From positions 866,163-930,162 of the forward strand of contig NZ_CP011514.1 of the NCBI RefSeq assembly GCF_001653795.1: DNA of 64,000 nt. Direction: 5' to 3'. Position numbers and translations under genes: made by a program. The notes below the pieces were generated by a model that saw only the letters and a list, made by a program, of their open reading frames with translations, made no database searches and was not told where the DNA came from. Every line of letters starts with the position of its first letter. Positions within the stretch are counted from its first letter, which is position 1. Source of the stretch: Mitsuaria sp. 7. GTDB taxonomy: Bacteria; Pseudomonadota; Gammaproteobacteria; Burkholderiales; Burkholderiaceae_C. This document shows, in pieces, positions 37,047 through 45,470 of the stretch.

Positions 37047-37412
37047 ATGCGACTCCACCGTTTCTCCCTGCGCAGCGCCGTCCTGAGCCTGCTCGTCCTC
37101 TGCTCCGCCGCGAATGCCGACCCCCAGTGGTGTACCGGCAAGGTGATGCGGCTGCTGCAGGACAGGGACGGCACCGTCCACGCCTACATGAATTTCCGGA
37201 ACGACTGGATCCAGCTCTGCAACACGGAAACCGCCTGGAACGGCGTCAGCCCCAGCATCTGCAAGGGCTGGGTGAGCTCGGCCAAGGTGGCGGTCGCGGC
37301 GGGGTTGAACGTCACCATCCAGTACGGCGAGGCGCCGGCCTGTCATCTGCTGCCGCTGTACGGCGCAGCGCCGGGACCGGGCTACTTCATGCTGCTGACG
37401 CCTGGCCTGTGA
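37047..37412 (+). CDS. Small secreted protein of unknown function
   Basis: 121 residues, signal peptide ending about CSAANA-DPQ. The mature part has four Cys (QWCTGKV, QLCNTE, SICKGW, PACHLL) which may form two disulfides, and Trp-rich aromatic stretches. Such Cys-patterned small proteins are common and uncharacterised in Burkholderiales and Xanthomonads. No neighbour suggests a role. Confidence 0.75.
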   Translation: MRLHRFSLRSAVLSLLVLCSAANADPQWCTGKVMRLLQDRDGTVHAYMNFRNDWIQLCNTETAWNGVSPSICKGWVSSAKVAVAAGLNVTIQYGEAPACHLLPLYGAAPGPGYFMLLTPGL

Positions 37413-37454
37413 GGCGCTGCCCCCGGGTCGTGGCGGGACGGGACGGCCGGGCGT

Positions 37455-38489
37455 TCAGCGCTTCAGGATCCCGCCGGCCACCATGCTGCGGCCCGCGGCA
37501 ATGATGGCCTCGTCGGCCGGTCGTGGCTGCCAGCCGAGCAGCGCGGCGGCCCTCGCATTCGACGTGCGCTTGGCATGACCGAGGTCGTGGACGATCGATC
37601 GCAACTCGGCTCTGAACAGCGCCATGACGCGTAGCACGAGGTCGGGGATGCGACGCGTCGGCACGCGCCGGGCGGCTTCACCAAGCGCGGTCTTGAGGAT
37701 GGCGGCGATCTCGTTCATCCCGAGTGCCTGCCCATTCGACAGCAGGAATCGCTGGCCGGCGGCCTCCGGCGCGGTCATCGCCAGAAGGTGGGCGGTGGCG
37801 ACGTCGCGGACGTCGACGACCGGAATGAAGAGGTTGGGAAGTCCCGGCATCCCGCCTTCGAGCAGGCGCTGGACCAGGTGGTTCGAGCCTGAGATGTTCC
37901 TGCCCATGACCGGTCCCATGACGGCGACGGGGAGCATCGTCACGAGCTCCATCCCTCGGCCTTGCGTGCCGATGAAGTCCCAGGCCGCGCGTTCGGCCAG
38001 CGTCTTGCTCCTGCCGTAGGCATCGACGCCGGGGCCGTCGAGCACGGTCCAGTCGTCTTCGGTGAACGTGTGGTCGCCGTGCGGCCAGCCCCAGCTCATC
38101 GCGTGGAAGGCCGAGGTCAGCACGACCCGCTTCACGCCCGCGTCGCGCGCGGCGCGGAGCACGCGCAGCGTGCCCTCCCGCGCGGGGCGGATCAGCGCGT
38201 TCTCGTCGGCCACGTGGCCGGGTTGCACCGGCGATGCGACGTGCAACACGACGTCCACGCCCTCGACGGCCTGCGGCCAGCCGGCGTCGCTCGTGAGGTC
38301 CGCTGCCACGAAGGTGAGCCGCTCGCCGTGGGTCAGTCCCGACTGCTTGAGCGCGGTCCGGACGGCGTCCTCCTGGCTCAGCGATCGAAGGGTCGCGCGG
38401 ACCGCGTGGCCCTGCGCCAGCAGCTGAAGGAGGCAATGTCCGGCGATGAAGCCGGAACCGCCCGTGACGAGGATGGGCTTTGAGCTCAT
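37455..38489 (-). CDS. Extended SDR NAD-dependent epimerase/dihydroflavonol reductase-like protein
   Basis: 344 residues. ILVTGGSGFIAGHCLLQLL is the NAD(P)-binding glycine motif, VDAYGRSKTLAERAAW the YxxxK catalytic pair. FVAADLTSDAGW and VVLHVASPV complete the pattern of dihydroflavonol-4-reductase/aldehyde-reductase relatives. Follows the AraC gene by 30 bases on the same strand, so it is probably co-transcribed with or controlled by it. Confidence 0.9.
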   Translation of the reverse strand: MSSKPILVTGGSGFIAGHCLLQLLAQGHAVRATLRSLSQEDAVRTALKQSGLTHGERLTFVAADLTSDAGWPQAVEGVDVVLHVASPVQPGHVADENALIRPAREGTLRVLRAARDAGVKRVVLTSAFHAMSWGWPHGDHTFTEDDWTVLDGPGVDAYGRSKTLAERAAWDFIGTQGRGMELVTMLPVAVMGPVMGRNISGSNHLVQRLLEGGMPGLPNLFIPVVDVRDVATAHLLAMTAPEAAGQRFLLSNGQALGMNEIAAILKTALGEAARRVPTRRIPDLVLRVMALFRAELRSIVHDLGHAKRTSNARAAALLGWQPRPADEAIIAAGRSMVAGGILKR

Positions 38490-38519
38490 GTCGAGGATCC
38501 TGTGTGATTCAAGCGTGAT

Positions 38520-39515
38520 TCATGCGGGACGCAGGCCCGGCGCCGCGGCGTGACGCTCACGCCAGCGCCGGGGCGTCGTCTGCTCCCAGGCGCGGAAGGC
38601 GCGGGCGAACGAATTGGGTTCCTCGAAGCCGAGCAGCATCGCGATCGCGATGGTGTCGAGGTCGGTGTGGGCCAGCAGTCGGCCGGCGATCGTCCGCCTC
38701 ACGGCGGCGAGTTGCTCCTGGAAGCAGGTCCCGCCTTCGGCCAGTCGGCGCTGCAGCGTGCGGCTGCTGGTCGCGAGACGGCGGGCCACGGCGGCGGCCG
38801 CGGGTGAGAGGCCGGTGCCCAGTTGCTGGGCGATGGCCACGCGCACCCGGCCCACGAGCGGTGCGAATCCCTGGCCGTCGACGAGCGCCTGCTCCAGACC
38901 CGCCAGCACGCGCGCAAAGGCGCCGCCGTCCGCGGTGGTGAACGGGACGGCCAGCGACGCACGCGGGAACACCATGGCGTTGTGCTCCGCGCCGAACACG
39001 ATGGGACAGCCGAAGTGCCGACGCAGCAGCGGCCCGTCCTTCGCGCGCCGCGCCAGCTCCAGCCGGATCGGCAAGACCTGACCCGAGGTGCCTTGCCGCG
39101 CCAGTTCCTTCAAAGACGCCATGGTCGTGTCGATCAGCAGGCGCGGCACATCGCCGTCCGCCTGCAGCCACCGATAACGCACGACGACGTCGTCGCCCAC
39201 GGGCTCGATCTCGACGAGTTCGGGACAGGTCAGGCGCTTGTATCGGGACAGCGCTTCCAGCGCCCGGCGGAAGTCCGGCGCATGGAGCGCGACGATCGCC
39301 GCGACACCGTAGCCGCGGCTGATGCCCTCCGCGCCGAAGCGCAGTCCGGCGGCGCGATCGACGAGCTCCTCGTCCAGGGCAGCCCAGAGGCGGAAGAAAT
39401 CGTCGGTCCGCCAGGCATTCGTGGGCGCGACGCCCGCGCGGGCGCACAGCCGCTCCAGCGACAAGCCGAGCTTGTCGAGGAGATGCGCGGGCACGGAGAA
39501 GGTGTCGGGAGGCAT
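38520..39515 (-). CDS. AraC-family regulator with an AraC-type (OruR-like) N-terminal domain
   Basis: 331 residues. The N-terminal half (Arabinose_bd type, LERLCARAGVAPTNAW) and C-terminal helix-turn-helix (RRTIAGRLLAHTDLDTIAIA, LLGFEEPNSFARAFRAWE) fit the ArgR/OruR group. Likely controls the dehydrogenase immediately downstream. Confidence 0.9.
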   Translation of the reverse strand: MPPDTFSVPAHLLDKLGLSLERLCARAGVAPTNAWRTDDFFRLWAALDEELVDRAAGLRFGAEGISRGYGVAAIVALHAPDFRRALEALSRYKRLTCPELVEIEPVGDDVVVRYRWLQADGDVPRLLIDTTMASLKELARQGTSGQVLPIRLELARRAKDGPLLRRHFGCPIVFGAEHNAMVFPRASLAVPFTTADGGAFARVLAGLEQALVDGQGFAPLVGRVRVAIAQQLGTGLSPAAAAVARRLATSSRTLQRRLAEGGTCFQEQLAAVRRTIAGRLLAHTDLDTIAIAMLLGFEEPNSFARAFRAWEQTTPRRWRERHAAAPGLRPA

Positions 39516-39621
39516 GGCGCCAGCTTAGGGAGCTGCCCGGCATGCCGCAAATCAGATCGCGCCAGACAGGTCTTCCGACGAAAGCCGACGTCGGGCGTGC
39601 TGGCGCTCACCTGAGGGACGC

Positions 39622-40575
39622 TCACCTCACCGGCGTCATCGAGGCCGACGCGAATTCCTTGAACAGGCCGTTCACGCTGTCCTCGACGATGTCGGGGATC
39701 CCGGTGGGATTGATGTAGCGGAAGCGCGTGTTGATGCGTCGGACGGCCGCCCTCTTGGCGTCGTCGGTGAAGCCGGCGCGGGCGATCTCCTCGGCGGCGA
39801 TCGCCCGGCAGGTGCGCAGATAGCGGCGCTGATCGTCGAACATCGGCTGCTTCGGGCCTGACACCCCGTGGCCCGGATGCACGACGCGCACGTTCGGGTA
39901 CATCGCGTCGAGCTTGTCCAGGATGCCCAGCCACGGACCGCTCGCGCTTTCCTCCAGCGGTCCGTGCAGGCGGTTCAGGATCACGTCGCCGACGTAGAGA
40001 TCGCCCGAGGCCGGGAGGTAGTAGGCGGTGGTGTCATGCGCCTCGCCCGGCCCCAGTTCGCGCGTGACGATGCTCAGGCCGTCGATGCGCAGCGTCGCGT
40101 TGTCGTCGAAGGCCCGGTCGGGTGGGACGAAGACCTGCGGCGTGACGTCCGGCGCCGCCTGCTGCGTGACGGCGTTGTAGCCGTAGGTGTCGTTGCGGAT
40201 CGCGGCGATGGTGGAGGCCGAGGCGTACACGGGCGCCTCGGGGAAGGCCTCCTTGAACAGGCCGATGCCGGTGTAATGGTCGGGATGCGCGTGGGTGATC
40301 AGGATCGCCCGGACCGGCTTGCCGACGGCGCGCACCGCCGCGACGGCCTGCGCCGCATGACGGAGGTCGCGCTGCGTGTCGATCACCACCAGCCCGCCGC
40401 CCGGCGTTTCCACCCAGTAGGTATTCACCGTGCCGGTGCCGGCGTAGGTCCAGACGCCGGTCTTCGCGGCCGGAGCCGCCGCCGCTTGCCGGGGCGCGGC
40501 GCTCCCTGCGACGGGCGCGGCGATGAGCAGGGCCGACAGGAGCACGGCGGGCGGAAAAAGGCGGGAGGGTGTCAT
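39622..40575 (-). CDS. Exported metallo-beta-lactamase-fold hydrolase
   Basis: 317 residues with signal peptide (to VAGSAA-PRQ). The zinc motif HAHPDH is intact, followed by GEAHDTTAYYLP, VGDVIL and PGHG. It resembles subclass B-type MBL hydrolases including lactonases, quorum-quenching and thiol-ester enzymes; substrate unknown. Start 40575 gives the signal peptide; the longer frame to 40707 would add a basic extension. Divergent from the LysR gene at 40734. Confidence 0.85.
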   Translation of the reverse strand: MTPSRLFPPAVLLSALLIAAPVAGSAAPRQAAAAPAAKTGVWTYAGTGTVNTYWVETPGGGLVVIDTQRDLRHAAQAVAAVRAVGKPVRAILITHAHPDHYTGIGLFKEAFPEAPVYASASTIAAIRNDTYGYNAVTQQAAPDVTPQVFVPPDRAFDDNATLRIDGLSIVTRELGPGEAHDTTAYYLPASGDLYVGDVILNRLHGPLEESASGPWLGILDKLDAMYPNVRVVHPGHGVSGPKQPMFDDQRRYLRTCRAIAAEEIARAGFTDDAKRAAVRRINTRFRYINPTGIPDIVEDSVNGLFKEFASASMTPVR

Positions 40576-40733
40576 GAGGACTTTCTGACCAGTGGGGAGG
40601 GTGGGGCGTGCATGGCGACCTCGCGGAATCAATCCGTCCGGTGAGCGGGTTCGCAGTGATCGTAGGCAGGGGGGACCAGCGTTGGTGGCGATGTTTGCTC
40701 CATGCATTGGCGAGCTTGTTTCTACAATTGGCC

Positions 40734-41636
40734 ATGACCGATGCCTTCAACGACATCCCCGCCTTCGTGGCCGCCGTGGAAGCGAATGGATTCGCCGCGG
40801 CCGCACGGCGCTTGAACCTGTCCCGCTCGGCCGTGGGCAAGGCCATCGCGCGCTTGGAATTGCGACTGGGCGTCCGCCTCTTCCACCGGACCACCCGCCA
40901 CCAGACCCTCACCGAAGACGGCATGGCCTACTTCGAGCATTGCCTGCGCGCGATGGAGGAACTCGGCGCCGGCAAGGCGCGACTGGAGGCGGGACGCCAG
41001 GCCATCGGCGGCCGCTTGCGTGTGTCGATGCCGGTGCTCTTCGGGCGGCTCTGCATCGCGCCGGTGTTGACGCGGCTGGCGGCGTCGCATCCGGATCTCG
41101 AGCTCGAACTGCAGTTCAGCGATCGCATCGTGGACCTCATCGAGGACGGCATCGATCTCAGCATCCGCATGGGCGCGCTGGGACCGGGCGTCGGCCTGAT
41201 GACGCGCCGCATCGCACGCGAGCAGATGGTGATCTGCTGCGCGCCGTCGGTCGTGGCGGCGGGGACGGTGAAGAGCGTCGAAGACCTGTCGGCCTACCCG
41301 GCGATCGTCTACTCGCGCAACGGACGTGCCCAGAGCTGGCTGTTCCCGACGGAGCAGGCCGCCCCGCTGGAGCACGTACCCAGGTCACGGTTGAAGTTCG
41401 ACGACCTGGAGGCGATGGCCGACGCGGCGGCGGCCGGTCATGGACTCGCGTGGCTGCCGCTCTGGCTGGTCCGCGACCGGATCCGCGCCGGCGGACTGGT
41501 GCGCCTGCTCGACGCGCAGCCGACCCTGGGTTTCGACATCCACGTGCTGTGGCCGCAACTGCCGTACACGCCTGCGCGCGTGCGCGCGGCGCTCGATGCC
41601 TTGATCGCCGAGGTGCCGGTCTTCGTGTCGGAGTGA
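40734..41636 (+). CDS. LysR-family transcription regulator
   Basis: 300 residues. N-terminal winged helix FVAAVEANGFAAAARRLNLS with SRSAVGKAIARLELRLGVRL, then the effector domain (VSMPVLFGRLCIAPVL, FSDRIVDLIEDGIDLSIRMG). Divergent from the MBL hydrolase, its likely target, and upstream of an ATGA-linked dehydrogenase/MBL pair. No Shine-Dalgarno upstream of ATG 40734. Confidence 0.93.
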   Translation: MTDAFNDIPAFVAAVEANGFAAAARRLNLSRSAVGKAIARLELRLGVRLFHRTTRHQTLTEDGMAYFEHCLRAMEELGAGKARLEAGRQAIGGRLRVSMPVLFGRLCIAPVLTRLAASHPDLELELQFSDRIVDLIEDGIDLSIRMGALGPGVGLMTRRIAREQMVICCAPSVVAAGTVKSVEDLSAYPAIVYSRNGRAQSWLFPTEQAAPLEHVPRSRLKFDDLEAMADAAAAGHGLAWLPLWLVRDRIRAGGLVRLLDAQPTLGFDIHVLWPQLPYTPARVRAALDALIAEVPVFVSE

Positions 41637-41660
41637 GGGACGCCGCATCGCCTCATTGCC

Positions 41661-41684
41661 GCATCGCCGTATCGCCGTATCGCC
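41661..41684. repeat. Three 8-bp tandem repeats downstream of lysR
   Basis: GCATCGCC, GTATCGCC, GTATCGCC in tandem, in the 189-base gap before the dehydrogenase gene. Role unknown. Confidence 0.6.
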
Positions 41685-41825
41685 GCGGCAGCATGACGAT
41701 GGTCGATGACGGCGCTCGACCTGATCGTAGACATCGCGGCGTCAATGATCGGAAGAACATTCGCCACCGACGCGCCGGGCCGCTCCCTACGATGAACCCG
41801 ACATCATTTTCAAAGGGTCCATCGA

Positions 41826-42842
41826 ATGAATGCCTATCGTCTTGTGGCTGGAGCCGGCATTGAAGGCCTGCGCCAGGTCGAGGTTGCGCAACGCGCGCTC
41901 GATGCGCTGGAAGTCCGCGTCGCGTTGAGCGCCGCGGCGCTGAACTTCCGCGACCTCGCCATCGCGCGCGGTCATTACGGCGGCATGGGCGATCAGCCCG
42001 TCGTGCCTTTGTCGGACGGCGTGGGCCGGGTCGTCGAAGTGGGCGACGCGGTGACGCGCTTCGCCGTGGGCGATCGCGTGATCGCGAGCTTCTGGCCTGC
42101 GTGGATCGACGGCGAGAGCTCGCCCGCCAAGACCAGCGCGTCCTTCGGCGCCCAGCTCGACGGCACGCTGGCCCGATCGATGGTGGCCGCGGAAAGCGCC
42201 CTGGTGCGGGCACCCGACGGGCTGGCCGATGCCGCCGCGGCGGCCGTCGCCTGCGCCGGCGTGACCGCCTGGAACGCGCTCTTCGTCCAGGGCCGGCTCC
42301 AGCCGGGGGCGTCCGTCCTGATCCTGGGGACCGGCAGCGTGGCGCTCTGGGCCTTGCAGATCGGCGAGGCCGCCGGCTTGCGCGCGATCATCACCTCGTC
42401 CAGCAACGACAAGCTGGCGCGCGCGGAGCGGCTCGGCGCGCAGGGCCTCGTCAACTACCGCGAGACGCCGGAGTGGCAGGACGAGGTCCTGCGCCTGACC
42501 GGCGGCGAGGGCGTCGACCTCGTGCTCGAGGTCGGCGGGCAGGACACGTTGACGCGCTCGCTGGCGGCGGTGCGCTTCGGCGGACGCGTGGTGACGATAG
42601 GCGGCCTCAGCGGCTGGGGCGAGGCCAGGCTGCTGCCGGGCGCGCTGGTCGGCGGCAACAAGACCCTGGCCGGCATCATGGTCGGCAGCAGGCGCATGAC
42701 CGAGGACCTGGTCCGCTTCATCGACACGACCGGACTCGTGCCCGAGGTCGACGGCGAGTTCCCGTTCGACGAGGCGCCGCGCGCCTACGAGCGCCTGGCC
42801 TCCGGCGACGCCTTCGGCAAAGTCGTGGTGGCCCTCCGATGA
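41826..42842 (+). CDS. Zinc-less NADP-dependent alcohol dehydrogenase/quinone oxidoreductase
   Basis: 338 residues. MDR superfamily with ALNFRDLAIARGHYGG, PLSDGVGRVVEVG and the Rossmann motif LILGTGSVALWALQIGEAAG. No structural zinc Cys cluster is visible. Likely reduces aldehydes or ketones. The stop overlaps the next MBL gene as ATGA, so the pair is translationally coupled, and both may belong to the LysR regulon. Confidence 0.88.
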   Translation: MNAYRLVAGAGIEGLRQVEVAQRALDALEVRVALSAAALNFRDLAIARGHYGGMGDQPVVPLSDGVGRVVEVGDAVTRFAVGDRVIASFWPAWIDGESSPAKTSASFGAQLDGTLARSMVAAESALVRAPDGLADAAAAAVACAGVTAWNALFVQGRLQPGASVLILGTGSVALWALQIGEAAGLRAIITSSSNDKLARAERLGAQGLVNYRETPEWQDEVLRLTGGEGVDLVLEVGGQDTLTRSLAAVRFGGRVVTIGGLSGWGEARLLPGALVGGNKTLAGIMVGSRRMTEDLVRFIDTTGLVPEVDGEFPFDEAPRAYERLASGDAFGKVVVALR

Positions 42843-43840
42843 GCCGCGTCGTGACCTCCGCGAGGACGATGGGCGGAGCCGCGCTGCTCTGGCTGGCGGC
42901 GGGCGCATCGGCCTTCGCCGCGAACGGCGACGGGGACGTGTCGCGGGAGAAGACCATCTCGCTCGCCAACCTGGTCGAGGTGAGCCCCGGCGTGCACGTG
43001 ATCGAGGACCGGCAGCAGGTGCTGCTCGTCCCCAACATCACGATCATCACGGGCCGCGACGCGGTCCTGGTGGTGGACACGGGGCTCGGCGTGCGGAGCG
43101 CGGCGCTGGTGCTCCAGGCGGCGAAGCGCCTGGCGGGCCGGCGCAGGCTCTACCTGACCGTCACGCACTTCCATCCCGAACACGGCTTCGGGGCGCAGGT
43201 CTTCAAGGGGCAGGCCACCATCGTCTACAACCGCGCGCAGCGGGATGAACTCCTGAAGAAGGGCGAGCCCTATCGCGCGTTGTTCGCGGAAAAACTGGGC
43301 GTGGCGGCGGCGATGCGCGACGTGAGCTTGACGATGCCGGATGTCGTGTACGAGAACGAGGCCTCGATCGATCTCGGCGGGCGCATCGTCAGGCTCCGCC
43401 ACGATCGCGCGGCGCACACCCTGGGGGACCAGGTGATCTCCATCCCCACGCAGGGCGTCGTCATCCTGGGCGACCTGCTCGAGACCCGGTCGTTCCCGAT
43501 CATGCCGTGGTTCCCCGCGCTGGACGACACGGACGTGGATCCGCTGGGGTGGCGCGAGGTGCTGCGATCGGTGAGCCAGGACCACCCGACCGTCGTGATC
43601 CCGGGCCACGGCCGCGTGGGGACGGGCCGGGATGTCGAGGCGCTGGCGGCGCACATGGACGTCGTCCGGCGGGAGGTCACGCGACGATGCGAGGCGGGCG
43701 CGGACCTCGCCACGATCCAGCGGGAACTGACGCCGGTACTGGTGGCGCAGCATCCCGACTGGGATCTGAAGGAGTGGATCGCGATGGAACTCCAGGTCTA
43801 CCACGCGCGCCTTTGCGCGGACCGGCCCGCCGCCCCGTAG
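42839..43840 (+). CDS. Exported metallo-beta-lactamase-fold protein with an altered zinc motif
   Basis: 333 residues, signal peptide (to ASAFA-ANG). The zinc motif reads HFHPEH, with Glu in place of the usual Asp of HxHxDH. HTLGDQVI, LGDLLE and PGHGRVG supply the rest of the metal site. Distant from the hydrolase at 39622. The Glu may keep a single-metal or altered activity. Ends four bases from the convergent TetR gene. Confidence 0.85.
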   Translation: MSRVVTSARTMGGAALLWLAAGASAFAANGDGDVSREKTISLANLVEVSPGVHVIEDRQQVLLVPNITIITGRDAVLVVDTGLGVRSAALVLQAAKRLAGRRRLYLTVTHFHPEHGFGAQVFKGQATIVYNRAQRDELLKKGEPYRALFAEKLGVAAAMRDVSLTMPDVVYENEASIDLGGRIVRLRHDRAAHTLGDQVISIPTQGVVILGDLLETRSFPIMPWFPALDDTDVDPLGWREVLRSVSQDHPTVVIPGHGRVGTGRDVEALAAHMDVVRREVTRRCEAGADLATIQRELTPVLVAQHPDWDLKEWIAMELQVYHARLCADRPAAP

Positions 43841-43844
43841 CGGA

Positions 43845-44468
43845 CTACAGCTCGGAGCGCAGGCTCTCGAACGACTCCCGCAGCAGCCTGGACATCGGCT
43901 TGCGCGGACTGGGCAGCTCGTTCCACGTCTGCGTCGTCACCCGCATCGCGCCCATCGCCACCATCGCGACCATGCGCAGCGCCGGCCGGCGTTCCGGCTG
44001 GCGCCAGACCTCGCACAGCTGGCTGAAGAGCACCAGCTCCTGCTCCGCATAGAAGGCCTGCTTGCGCGAATACAGCGTCGGGCTGGAGCGCATCAGCGTG
44101 TCGATGGCTTGCATTTCCTCGGAGGTGTAGCGCGCCATGTGCTTCACCATGATGTCGCGCACGGCGTCCAGCGGCGGCACGTCGGGAGAGGTCTTGAGCA
44201 GGTCGTCGTAGATGGCTCGCCAATGCACGTCCTGCCAGAACAGCAGGATGTCGTCCTTGGACTTGAAATAGGAGAAGAAGGTCCGACGCGAGATCTCCGA
44301 TTCGGCGGCGATCACGTCCAGCGTCGTGCCCTCGAAACCGTGGGCGAGAAAGAGTCGCAACGCCGTCTCGGCGATGCGGTGGCGCGTCTCGCGACGCTTG
44401 CGCTCGCGCGCGCCTTCAGTGGCGTCGTCATCGGTGAGGGGCGGCGGAGGGGGCAACGGTGGCGGCAT
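43845..44468 (-). CDS. TetR-family repressor
   Basis: 207 residues from ATG 44468. A Pro-rich start precedes the helix-turn-helix RIAETALRLFLAHGFEGTTL and EISRRTFFSYFKSKDDIL. C-terminal ligand domain is of the unassigned type. Divergent from the SDR-hydrolase-membrane operon; the intergenic AT island with several inverted repeats is its probable operator. Confidence 0.9.
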   Translation of the reverse strand: MPPPLPPPPPLTDDDATEGARERKRRETRHRIAETALRLFLAHGFEGTTLDVIAAESEISRRTFFSYFKSKDDILLFWQDVHWRAIYDDLLKTSPDVPPLDAVRDIMVKHMARYTSEEMQAIDTLMRSSPTLYSRKQAFYAEQELVLFSQLCEVWRQPERRPALRMVAMVAMGAMRVTTQTWNELPSPRKPMSRLLRESFESLRSEL

Positions 44469-44489
44469 GCGGGCGCTCTTGTGTTCGTA

Positions 44490-44535
44490 CACCGGGTGCG
44501 TTATAAATTGCACTCGGTGCATTAATTTGTGCATC
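44490..44535. promoter_or_regulatory. Operator cluster between divergent TetR and SDR genes
   Basis: The AT-rich stretch has three GTGC-type boxes: GGGTGC (44496-44500), TGCAC-TCG-GTGCA (44509-44521, perfect) and TTGTGCA (near 44527). TATAAA and ATTAATTT lie between the boxes as likely -10 elements. Symmetric half-sites flanking a promoter fit TetR binding. Confidence 0.6.
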
Positions 44536-44558
44536 CAGTTTACTGCAGGCAAGGAACC

Positions 44559-45470
44559 ATGGCGCCCTGGACAGCATTCGACATCCCCTCACAGAAAGGC
44601 CGCACGGCGGTCGTCACGGGCACCGGCGGCCTGGGCCTGCACGATGCGCTGGAGCTGGCCCGCGCCGGCGCCCAGGTGATCGTCGCCGGACGCAACCCAC
44701 GCAAGGGCGGCGCGACCGTCGACCGGATCCGCGCCAGCGTGGCGCGGGCCGACGTCCGCTTCGAGCTGCTGGACCTGGCCAGCCTCACCAGCATCGAGGA
44801 CTTCGCGGCCAGACTGGGTCGCTCGTCGGACAGCCTGGACCTGCTCATCAACAACGCGGCCGTCATGACGCCGCCTCGGCGACAGGTGACGAGCGACGGC
44901 TTCGAACTGCAGTTCGGGACCAACCACCTCGGCCATTTCGCGCTCACCCTTCGCCTGCTGCCCTTGCTGCGCCGGGGACGGTCGCCCCGCGTCGTCAGCG
45001 TGTCTAGCGTCGCGGCGCGCTCCGGTGCGCTGGACTTCGACGATCTGCAATCCGAGCGGCGCTACAAGCCGATGGCGGCCTATGGCCAGTCCAAGCTGGC
45101 CTGCCTGATGTTCGCCTTCGAGCTGCAGCGTCGCAGCGACGTCGGGGGATGGGGCGTCCAGAGCGTCGCCGCGCACCCGGGCATCGCGCGCACCGATCTG
45201 CTGCCCAACGGCGCCGGTCCGTCGAGTCCCGAGGCGATGATCCGGCGCTTCCTCTGGTTCCTCTTCCAACCGGCCGCGCAAGGTGCGTTGCCGACGCTGT
45301 TCGCGGCCACGGCGCCGCAGGCCGAGGGCGGTCAGTACTACGGACCGGACCGGCTCGGCGAGACGCGCGGACACCCCGCCCTGGCCCGCGTTCCGACGCA
45401 GGCCCTGGACCGGACGGATGCGACGCGCCTGTGGGTCGACTCGGCCCGCCTCACCGGGGTCAGCGTTTGA
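44559..45470 (+). CDS. Short-chain dehydrogenase/reductase
   Basis: 303 residues from ATG 44559, with AAGGA five bases upstream (44551-44555). TGxxxGxG region TGTGGLGL, NNAAV and catalytic YGQSKLACLMF are present, typical of the RDH/retinol-dehydrogenase-like SDR group. First of three overlapping genes and probably repressed by the divergent TetR. Confidence 0.92.
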   Translation: MAPWTAFDIPSQKGRTAVVTGTGGLGLHDALELARAGAQVIVAGRNPRKGGATVDRIRASVARADVRFELLDLASLTSIEDFAARLGRSSDSLDLLINNAAVMTPPRRQVTSDGFELQFGTNHLGHFALTLRLLPLLRRGRSPRVVSVSSVAARSGALDFDDLQSERRYKPMAAYGQSKLACLMFAFELQRRSDVGGWGVQSVAAHPGIARTDLLPNGAGPSSPEAMIRRFLWFLFQPAAQGALPTLFAATAPQAEGGQYYGPDRLGETRGHPALARVPTQALDRTDATRLWVDSARLTGVSV

